Positions 55,950 through 64,000 of a stretch of DNA of 64,000 nt are shown in pieces. Origin of the DNA: Schistocerca nitens (Eukaryota; Arthropoda; Insecta; Orthoptera; Acrididae); the NCBI RefSeq assembly GCF_023898315.1, contig NC_064622.1:349661234-349725233 (forward strand), given 5' to 3'. Numbering within the stretch: position 1 is the first letter of the stretch; each line of letters starts with the position of its first letter. Made by a program: the position numbers and the translations under genes. The notes beneath the pieces were generated by a model. It ran no database searches. It was not told where the DNA came from and worked only from the letters and a program-made list of their open reading frames with translations.

Positions 55950-56890
55950 ACTGAAACACATCCAGTTTCCCCCATGTCGATTGCTTGCTGGGGGCTGGTA
56001 TGAAAGTGAACGTCTTTTCATCACAATCCAGTCAAGCTCTATAGGAGAAAAATCAGATAAGTGGGTAACTCCGTCAAGGTTCTATACATTCTTCAAGGCA
56101 GTTGTGGTGAGAACTGCAGTCTCAGGTCTCTCATTGCCAGGCTGGAAAATGTCTTCTGGTACCCTCATCACAAAGTGCGACATATACGGTTTACCATTCT
56201 AGTCATGTACTGGCTAACACAGCCTCTTTTCAATAATTACCAGATCAGACATCTATCCAATAGCTCACCATAATACGACTGCAGGAGTTGGACATGTGTG
56301 ACTCTTGAAGATCACAGCCTCCTCTGATATTTCAGCATGTTGTCTACAGACACGTTGGCATCGATGTCAGTAAACAGAAGCGAGACTCATCTCCGAACAC
56401 CACAGAACGACACTCGTAATCTCACTTGACTCTAGCTGTACATCATGCACGTCTCTGTTGTCTGTGACATGATGTCAACAGTAAACGACCCACAGCACCT
56501 CAAGATGTCAACCGAGCTTGCAATAATGCATTCTTGATGGTTCTTGGTGACATTCTGCCTTGACTTACACTGTTGTTATGCATCAGTTTGTCAGAACCAG
56601 TCGAACAATCCTACTATGGTCTCGCGGTGTAGCCCTTCTGAAAGCATAAACGCCTGCTGTCTCGAGCACACTTTGTCATCACTTGTTATCCAGTCACAGT
56701 ACTGTTGCCAACTGTCTGTGCAATCTGTCAGTATGATGGTACCATGTGCCTCACGCCAATGTTTGGACCTCTCTCAGAGTCTTATGAGCAGCACTTGCCC
56801 GTTTCCTGGACATGCTGTGTTGCGAACGTTAGACACACACAATAGTCATAAGGTATCACATCATTCTTCACCAGTAGCAATGGCTTTTTT
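55950..56890 (-). pseudogene. Tc1-like transposase, heavily decayed
   Basis: Minus strand. DHSRIVRLVLTN and ITTVxVKAE (about 56615-56560) match the second helix-turn-helix of Tc1 proteins. FTDIDANVSVDNML (about 56365) occupies the place of the first catalytic block. RPETAVLTTTALKNVQNLDG followed by DFSPIELDW (about 56100-56020) matches the segment leading to the (S)PIEHxW glutamate motif. Frames change often and key residues are altered. No inverted repeats identified. Confidence 0.6.
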
Positions 56891-56996
56891 GTGTACTGAA
56901 AATAAGCTCTCATGAGGAAGAAATTTTAATCATCACAGTAATGTAAATATTGGAATATCACTTCTGCAGCATTTCGTTAATATGTTTTGGGCTGTA

Positions 56997-58284
56997 CGAG
57001 GTGCATTCAAGTTCTAAGGCCTCCGATTTTTTTTCTAATTAACTACTCACCCGAAATCGATGAAACTGACGTTACTTCTCGACGTAATCGCCCTGCAGAC
57101 GTACACATTTTTCACAACGCTGACTCCATGATTCCATGGCAGCGGCGAAGGCTTCTTTAGGAGTCTGTTTTGACCACTGGAAAATCGCTGAGGCAATAGC
57201 AGCACGGCTGGTGAATGTGCGGCCACAGAGAGTGTCTTTCATTGTTGGAAAAAGCCAAAAGTCACTAGGAGCCAGGTCAGATGAGCAGGGAGCATGAGGA
57301 ATCACTTCAAAGTTGTTATCACGAAGAAACTGTTTCGTAACGTTAGCTCGATGTGCGGGCGCCCTTCCCGGACGTTTTTGTTGCAGTGCAGGAAGGAATT
57401 TGTTCTTCAAAACATTTTCGTAGGATGCACCTGTTACCGTAGTGCCCTTTGGAACGCAATGGGTAAGGATTACGCCCTCGCTGTCCCAGAACATGGACAC
57501 CATCATTTTTTCAGCACTGGCGGTTACCCGAAATTTTTTTGGTGTCGGTGAATCTGTGTGCTTCCATTGGGCTGACTAGCGCTTTGTTTCTGGATTGAAA
57601 ACTGGCATCCACGTCACATCCATTGTCACAACCGACGAAAAGAAAGTCCCATTCATGCTGTCATTGCGCGTCAACATTGCTTGGCAACATGCCACACGGG
57701 CAGCCATGTGGTCATTTGTCAGCATTCGTGGCACCCACCTGGATGACACTTTTCGCATTTTCAGGTCGTCATGCAGGATTGTGTGCACAGAATCCACAGA
57801 AATGCCAACTCTGGAGGCGATCTGTTCAACAGTCATTCGGCGATCCCCCAAAATAATTCTCTCCACTTTCTCGATCATGTCGTCAGACCAGCTTGTGCGA
57901 GCCTGAGGTTGTTTCGGTTTGTTGTCACACGATGTTCTGCCTTCATTAAACTGTCGCACCCACGAATGCACTTTCGACACATCCATAACTCCATCACCAC
58001 ATGTCTCCTTCAACTGTCGATGAATTTCAATTGGTTTCGCACCACGCAAATTCAGAAAACGAATGATTGCACGCTGTTCAAGTAAGGAAAACGTCGCCAT
58101 TTTAAGTATTTAAAACAATTCTCATTCTCGCCGCTGGCGGTAAGTTCCATCTGCCGTACGGTGCTGCCATCTCTGGGACGTATTGACAATGAATGCAGCC
58201 TCATTTTAAAACATTGCGCATGTTTCTATCTCTTTCCAGTCCGGAGAAAAAAAATCGGAGGCCTTAGAACTTGAATGCACCTCG
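56997..58284 (-). mobile_element. mariner element with well-preserved inverted repeats
   Basis: 1,288 bp. Both ends read CGAGGTGCATTCAAGTTCTA and continue to about 42 bp of near-identical inverted repeat. TA is at 56995-56996 and 58285-58286. Size is typical of mariner. Confidence 0.97.
57072..58100 (-). pseudogene. mariner transposase, inactivated by a small deletion and a stop
   Basis: Starts MATFSLLEQRAIIRFLNLRG at 58100 with the N-terminal HTH, then VHSWVRQFNEGR, WSDDMIEKVERIIL and SSRWVPRMLT. The first catalytic block is VTMDVTWMPVF (Asp kept; the usual GDETW altered). A stop follows PETKR at 57576. The frame continues FWDSEGVILTHCVPKG and reads QQKRPGRAPAHRANV, where the usual segment bearing the second Asp (..HDNAPAH..) has lost about ten codons. 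CSSDLAPSDFWLFP keeps the third Asp. The C-terminus WSQRCEKCVRLQGDYVEK is normal. Cannot be catalytic. Confidence 0.95.
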
Positions 58285-59445
58285 TAGTACTTTTCTTTTC
58301 CGTCAACGGAACCGATAACGTGAAATACTCTATAGACTAAAACGAAAGTAACAGGTTTCTTTTTCTAAAGCTTGAAATGAAAATAGATTCCTTTCACCAT
58401 GGCTTAAAAGTCCAGTTAAGGGGTGAAGTCATGTATTTCTTAAATCGATCAATAAAATCAAATCTTGTCTGGATGGAAATGAAAGTATCAGGCTGCTTAA
58501 GCAAAAGTCATCTAGACTGGTGTGGCACAGGGTTACCATAATCTGAAACCCCAAAATGAGGAAACCCTAAACAGGATTTATCAACACGCTTTTAGGACGG
58601 TTCTAACCCGGATCTCGATAAGAGAGGAGAATGAGGTAAACATTGCTGATGTCATGTCACAGATAGCAATGTTTACCAAACGTCTTACCTCTAGCATAGC
58701 CCAGACAATCGGTACTATATTGGTTTTAGATAAGAAAGTACGATTGCCGTAGAAGACTGACTGTTGCTACCGAGATCCGGACTAATCCATTTAGGACAGC
58801 CGAATGGAACATTAATAGTTCAATGTTATGTTGTCAAATGTCTATGTTACATATGAAACAAAAAAATTACACATATCCCACATACCTACAATACTTTAGA
58901 TTCCATGTCCCATGTGTATTTATTACTAGACTGGTTCTTGTTTGAAAGTCTCTTTCGCTGATACAAATAAAATTTTTCACAAATTAATTTTAACGTTGCA
59001 GTCCCTTTTACAGATTCGACTGTTAGGCTATTTCTTTTTTCCACTGTGCCTGTATTAAGGAGCACAACTTCTCAACAGCTGCGTTATGCGCTTGAACTGC
59101 AAATAAGAACTGCCCAATTTTAATTAATTCATTAAATTGTTCTTCACTGCTACATGACTCAATGTACATTTCCGTCATATGTGGCTACGAACTTTTTTAA
59201 AAAAATTCGGAAGTAATCAAAACACTTTGTCAGTAATTTCAAAATTTTTATCCAACAAAACTTTCCTAAGTCCATGGCGATGTAATTCAATAATCCACGA
59301 TACGAGATAAAAAGAAAATGAGACATTTCTCAACACTAAAAAATGCGGACACTAACAACGTTTCCGCTACCATCTCTGCTCAGCAGAAGGTCGCCGCGTT
59401 TTTCCACAAGTTTAATGAAGACATCAGACACGCTTAACAGAGACT
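58285..59445. other. Spacer with one small hairpin
   Basis: A 76-codon frame at 58522-58752 is unrecognised. GGTAAACATTGCT at 58635-58647 and its exact complement at 58665-58677 form a 13-bp stem with a 17-nt loop. Nothing else supported. Confidence 0.4.
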
Positions 59446-59585
59446 TTAGTCATCAATAATATATTCTCCTTCACTATTTATAACAGTCTGCCAACGCTGG
59501 GGTAACTTTTCAATTTCGCTACTGTAGAAATCATGTGATTCTGACGCAAAGAATTCGTCGAGCCATTTTCGGAGCGCATTTTCAT

Positions 59586-59799
59586 ACGGTAAGTGGTAAG
59601 TTCCTACGGGACTGAGGTCATCGGTCCCTCAGCTTACGCACTACTTAATCTAGCTTAAACTAACTTACGCTAAGGACGACCCACATACACCCATGCCCGA
59701 GGGAGGACTCGAACCTGCGACGGGGGGGGGGGGGGGGGGGAGGGCGGAAGCCGCGAATCGTGGCAAGGTGCCCTACACCGCACGGCTACCCCGCGCGGC
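59586..59799 (-). mobile_element. SINE (head type B variant) with poly-G tract and 7-bp target-site duplication
   Basis: Minus orientation. B box GCAGGTTCGAGTCCTCCC, body variant GAGGGACCGATGACCTCAG. A G run at 59722-59740 (plus strand) interrupts the head. TTTTCAT flanks it at 59579-59585 and 59800-59806. Inserted in the mariner. Confidence 0.85.
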
Positions 59800-59845
59800 T
59801 TTTCATCCGGGAAGGAAGTTCCTTGAAGATTGTTCGACAGAGATC

Positions 59846-60062
59846 AAAAAATGGTTCAAATGGTTCTGAGCACTATGGGACTTAACAGCTATGGTCATCA
59901 GTCCCCTAGAACTTAGAACTACTTAAACCTAACTAACCTAAGGACATCACACAACACCCAGCCATCACGAGGCAGAGAAAATCCCTGACCCCGCCGGGAA
60001 TCGAACCCGGGAACCTGGGCGTGGGAAGCGAGAACGCTACCGCACGACCACGAGATGCGGGC
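59846..60062 (-). mobile_element. tRNA-headed SINE (head type A) with 11-bp target-site duplication
   Basis: Same head and body as 34529-34743. Flanked by CGACAGAGATC at 59835-59845 and 60063-60073. The mariner frame (..FSDLCR..) is duplicated at the junctions as expected. Confidence 0.95.
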
Positions 60063-60960
60063 CGACAGAGATCGGAAAAGAGAAAATGTGAGAGCGCAAG
60101 ATCAGGTGAATATGGTAGGTGGAGAAAGACTTTGCAACACAAATCCTGTATAGTGTTTTTTGCCACTCAAGCAGAATGCGGGCTGGCGTTTATCGTGGAG
60201 TAGGGTCACTTCACGGAATCTTCCTGGTCGTTCTTCCCGGACTCCGTCTACAAGACGTCTCAGCTGTTGACAATAAATGTCAGTAGTCATGTTTACACCT
60301 CGGGAAAGCAATTCGTAGTGCATCACATCGTCGCTTTTCCACCAGATGCATAACATTAACTTTTGTGGACGCACGCAGGTCTTTGCACGGGAAGTCGCTT
60401 CTTTCTTCAGGCTCAACCATTCCATTATTTTCCTTATGTTGGCATAATGACACTATTTCTCGCCACCAATAACGATACAGGAGAGGAATGGTGGATGTCG
60501 TTCAAGAGGTAACTGGTGACGAGCAAGCAGAGATGCATGTCTGGCCACCCACTGACTTTTATGATCCTAGCTAAGAGCATGCGGTTCCCATACACCTGAT
60601 TTTTGAGCCTTCCATATTGCACGTAAATTTTGTACGATGGTGCAATGATCACATCTCATCACATTTGCCAGTTATCGAGTTCACTGGTGTTGGTCATTGA
60701 GGATTAATGCGTTTAAGCGATCTTGATCAAACCCCGAAGGTCTTCGTGAACGTGGAGAGTCACTAATGGCAAAACTATCCTCCTTCAAAGGAGAAAAAAA
60801 TTCCTTTGCCGTGCTCTGTCCAATGGCATTACTCCCAAACACGGCGCAAATGTTACAGCCTGCCTCCGCTGTTGTCAGCGCACTACTGAACTCAAACAGA
60901 AGAATATTTCAGAAATGTTCTGATTCCTCCACTTGCCACTCCGTTTTATAACGCCCACAG

Positions 60961-61287
60961 CTCCACTCACTACCTCCAGATAACAAAATGACAATATACA
61001 AATTCAAAAAGTAACAGTAAACTACAAATAAAAAATGACAATCGGCAAAGAAATGCAGAGCAATCGGAATACCAACATGCAAAACAAAAACGCTACAATC
61101 TTATGCACTAACCAAATTCAAAGTGGTGAACGTTGGCGGAACCAAGTGGGCGGTGACATGTTCCAAACTTACTGAAGACTGATCCATGTCTGTTTTTCAC
61201 TGTTTCCAACATTGTCTTGATAGTAATACGATGGACTCAGAGCAACAGGACCTTCACCTGCGATTCTCGGCTCTTCACATACATGTG
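60961..61287. other. Spacer, nothing recognised
   Basis: AT-rich sequence between the mariner start and a SINE. No feature supported. Confidence 0.3.
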
Positions 61288-61476
61288 GCCGGCCGCTGTG
61301 GTCGAGCGGTTCTAGGCGCTTGAGCCCGGAACCGCGCTGCTGCTACGGTCGCAGGTTCGAATCCTGCCTCGGGCATGGATGTGTGTGATGTCCTTAGGTT
61401 AGTTAGGTTTAAGTAGTTTCTAAGGGACTGATGACCCCTGATGTTAATCCCATAGTGGTTAGAGCCATTTGAACAG
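61288..61476 (+). mobile_element. tRNA-headed SINE (head type B) with 7-bp target-site duplication
   Basis: Plus orientation, so it reads directly: GTGGTCGAGCGGTTCTAGG (A box), a variable-arm-like segment, GCAGGTTCGAATCCTGCC (B box), GATGTCCTTAGGTTAGTTAG body and AGAGCCATTTGAAC end. ACATGTG flanks it at 61281-61287 and 61477-61483. Confidence 0.95.
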
Positions 61477-62219
61477 ACATGTGAGGGTGCATTGTTGCCG
61501 TATACTTCCAGCAACTCATCAGGGATTGTCGTAGCAGGAAAGAAAGAGACGGCACGATGCACTATGTCAGTGGACTGCACGTTCTTGTTTTGGGTGCTAT
61601 AGCGGCGTTCCGCGTTATTACGGCGCTCGGAGCTCCACGTGTGTCGGGACAGTAGACAAACAATAAGTTAATTACGTAACTTGGTTTTTTCGAGGTGTTA
61701 ATTATAATTTTTTGACTATCCCTCATAAATGCACAAGTGAACTCCTAATTAGTATCAAGACTAGTCAAGAGGAAAAAATTTAGACGTTACTATTGATCAG
61801 CAAACTAAATGGTCAGGTGGTGTAATGTGACAACCACAGAGACACTCACCCGACACGGAATGTTGACTCATTGATAGCCTTGTGCCTTTTAGATTTTAAC
61901 AGTGCTAACGTGCGAGTGAGCTACAATTGTGAACCGACGCCATGCAACTTCGCGTGTTTCACTCCACTTTCACCGTGATTCTAGTGCATTCCATCCCCAC
62001 TTCTTTGAGCCGACCACTTGAATTTTTGTGAGAAAGTGGTTGTCTAGAGGGGTGGTCTTCTTAAAGGGTGATCAAGGTGAAGTGTGGTGCTGAAAATAAT
62101 CATTTAAACACAATTAATAACAACAACAACTACTATTTAAATCAAACTGTTATAATGTATTGCTAACAGTTACGATACAGTACAAACCTAAACGTTTACA
62201 TAGCAAAATACGCGGAAAT
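61477..62219. other. Spacer, nothing recognised
   Basis: No gene or repeat recognised. Confidence 0.3.
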
Positions 62220-63620
62220 TAGCATTTGCACACTATCTTACGTTTGTTTAGAATCACGTTTTCGTATTTCTTTTCTACCTCAGACAGTAAGTATCTTAGT
62301 TTCTGGTTGGAAAGCTCAGAAGCAAGTGTCTTGTGTGTAGCAATAATACGTAAGGCATTGCCTAATGAGATTGTCCCTAGAGGAATTGCGTCATCTTTGC
62401 TAGCACGTCTTGGTTGTCACTACATTGAGGATCTGACTTCATTTCTACAACGACATCTTGCCAATTATCACCACTATTTAGGCATTCATTTCACTGTAGA
62501 AATGTCCAGTTCAGTATTGGTTGCATCGCACAGGCGACTGAGGATGTTTATAGATTCATCGCCACCTACTTCTTCACCAGTGCCCACATTTTGTGAAGTA
62601 AACGCTGAAGAGCAGAATAAATAAAGCGTTCTCTAATTGTTTTGTTTTTAACTTCATTCTATGAATTTTTAATCCAGCTGACAGCATTACCTACGGTCAC
62701 AGAGTTAGTTAGGTCACACACGGATGTTGCCTTGTCCCATTTCCGCAACTACGGGACGTAGAAGCTTCTTTCTGTAATTTAATTTAAAAGAGCGGATCAC
62801 GTCTTGGTCAAGAAGCTGAATACACGATGTTGTGTTGGCAGGAAAAAATTTTACTTCTACATTTGACATCTTTTTACTGCAATGACATGGTGCGCTATCT
62901 ACTACAAATAGGATTTTACTATTGTGAATGATCATTCTTGAACTTATTCATCCAAGAAATAAAAATGTCACACTTCATCCATGGACTTTTATTTGCATGC
63001 CAAGATATAGCAAGCAAGGAAATGTCATTGTTTTTGAAGTACCGTGGGCGATTCGCTGCGTGTAGCACTATGTTCTCCTTCTTCACCGCAGAGATTGACA
63101 CAAAGACCGATCAGTAATCTTCGTTTCTACATTTTGCCGCCTTTGCAGTGACCACCCTTGAGAGTTAGTATTTTGTCTAGAATAGCATCAAAAAATAGAC
63201 CAATTTCATCCATGTTGTAAATGTTATCACAATAACCACTTGTAATTACACTAAGTCTCGGCTGCTAGTCGAATATAACACCTTTATCAACTTCTGCACT
63301 TTCTCCACAGACTGCTCGGAAAAGAATACTGTATCGAACACGAAATCGGCCCATCCACTCATTGCTTACATTGAAATTAGGATTTCCAAATCAGAAGCAA
63401 ATTTAAGAGCACTTTTATAGCATCGGTCCACTAATAGGCAATCCTTTGGCGTGTGCTCTATTAATTCACTGTAAAACAGCATTATTAACTTCAGCTGGTT
63501 GCCACAGTATTTTCTTTGACTTTTTGTTGGTGTTTCCTTCCCATTTCTTAACATACCTGCCGCGATTAGCAATTGTAATCTGTATTTAACTGTTTACACA
63601 ATTAAACTCACTTGCTAATT
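62220..63620 (-). pseudogene. Tigger/pogo-type transposase, decayed
   Basis: Minus strand. LIAAGMLRNGKETPTKSQRK (63575), then ALKFASDLEI and MSGWADFVFD (about 63400-63340), match the CENP-B-type DNA-binding HTH (normally F.ASNGWL.RF). ESAEVDKGVIF-like and MDEIGLFFDAILDKILTLKG (about 63215-63170) form the first catalytic block. KNNDISLLAISWHANKSPWM follows (63040). ILFVVDSAPCHCSKKMSNVE is the second Asp (62910), then FFPANTTSCIQLLDQDVIRS, with LDQDVI holding the third acidic position, and FKLNYRKKLLRPV (62760). A tail with IPLGTISLGNALRIIATHKT runs to about 62220. Frames break at least three times. Confidence 0.8.
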
Positions 63621-63788
63621 GAGGCTGAGATTTTCCGTTTTGACTCTCTCTAATACCAGAAATTCGCTATATAGTGAGAAAACAACAAGTTTTCTTTTAT
63701 TTGAAGTAGCCGTGATTGTTCACAACAGACGAAAAAATCAGAACTGTATGATATTAGAAATACAAATGCAATGAATTTTAAACAATAT

Positions 63789-63896
63789 TATGAAAAGGAT
63801 AGTCGCTACTCACCATGTAGCGGAGATGCTGAGTTGCAAACAGGCACAACGAAACGACTGTCTCAAAATGAGCTTTCGGCCAACAAGACCTTTGTC

Positions 63897-63951
<55 letters not shown>

Positions 63952-64000
63952 TGTTGCGCAAACACAACACATGATCCCGTCTCTGGCAGCAGAGACCAGC
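63789..64000. repeat. Microsatellite-associated interspersed repeat (window edge)
   Basis: A conserved flank (AGTCGCTACTCACCATGTAG, GAGATGCTGAGTTGCAAACA, GAGCTTTCGGCCAACAAG) leads into (AC)n at 63899-63948, then GTGTTGCGCAAACACAAC and TCTCTGGCAGCAGAGACCAG. I recognise this as a widespread insect repeat that carries an AC microsatellite. It may continue beyond the window. Confidence 0.7.

Larger units (their letters stand above)
59446..60960 (-). pseudogene. mariner transposase (second subfamily), carrying two SINEs
   Basis: Minus strand from about 60960: EHFRNILLFEFSSALTTAEA, SDSPRSRRPSGFDQDRLNAL, LANVMRCDHCTIVQNL and WVARHASLLARHQLPLERHP. The first catalytic block (IVIGGEK) has Gly for Asp near 60465. 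Then LMLCIWWKSDDVMHYELLS, VTLLHDKRQPAF (second Asp) and a frameshifted segment to SPDLALSHFLFSDLCR, where the third Asp position reads His. After two SINE insertions the end is WLDEFFASESHDFYSSEIEK and INSEGEYIIDD with stop at 59446. Dead; terminal repeats not seen. Confidence 0.9.

Overview
The window looks like insect nuclear DNA, most likely from an orthopteran (grasshopper or locust type) genome. The reasons are the dense mix of arthropod transposon families (RTE and Jockey/R1-like LINEs, Tc1, mariner, Tigger, piggyBac, Gypsy, Polinton-like polymerase), several tRNA-headed SINEs I associate with Schistocerca (recall, not a search), AT-rich spacers and long microsatellites. I found no convincing single-copy host gene. 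The only coding-like sequence I could not assign to a transposon is an unknown protein present as two decayed minus-strand copies (about 23.8-24.7 kb and 43.65-46.5 kb).

Layout. 0-2 kb: the 5' part of a minus-strand RTE LINE with an uninterrupted reading frame of at least 573 codons running off the left edge. 2.5-11.7 kb: decayed LINE, DDE transposases, an LTR-retrotransposon gag, a mariner and a Tc1. 11.7-20.3 kb: spacers, an inverted-repeat pair, degenerate tandem repeats, a 5'-truncated transposase, SINEs and a rearranged LINE. 20.8-22.6 kb: a piggyBac remnant. 25.0-27.8 kb: a dead second RTE copy. 30.9-35.1 kb: two long-TIR Tc1/mariner-superfamily elements of one broad family, the second carrying a SINE. 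35.7-39.5 kb: a Polinton-like DNA polymerase B remnant interrupted by a solo LTR and joined to a Gypsy integrase. 39.8-41.9 kb: a non-coding element with inverted ends and four internal palindromes. 42.2-48.3 kb: two nearly identical 1,422-bp Tc1 elements with intact 340-aa transposases, flanking the second unknown-protein copy. 48.3-51.3 kb: a LINE split by a TTAA-flanked element. 51.3-55.3 kb: stem-forming and internally deleted elements, and a Tc1 split by a fold-back element whose arms each hold a tRNA-like sequence. 55.9-64 kb: decayed Tc1, two mariners, a Tigger, SINEs and a microsatellite-associated repeat.

The genes do not form a pathway. The biology is a layered record of insertions, and several layers can be ordered because target-site duplications or broken reading frames rejoin across the inserts. 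The only apparently competent open frames are the two Tc1 transposases and the partial RTE frame. All other transposase and reverse-transcriptase sequences carry stops, frameshifts, deletions or truncations.
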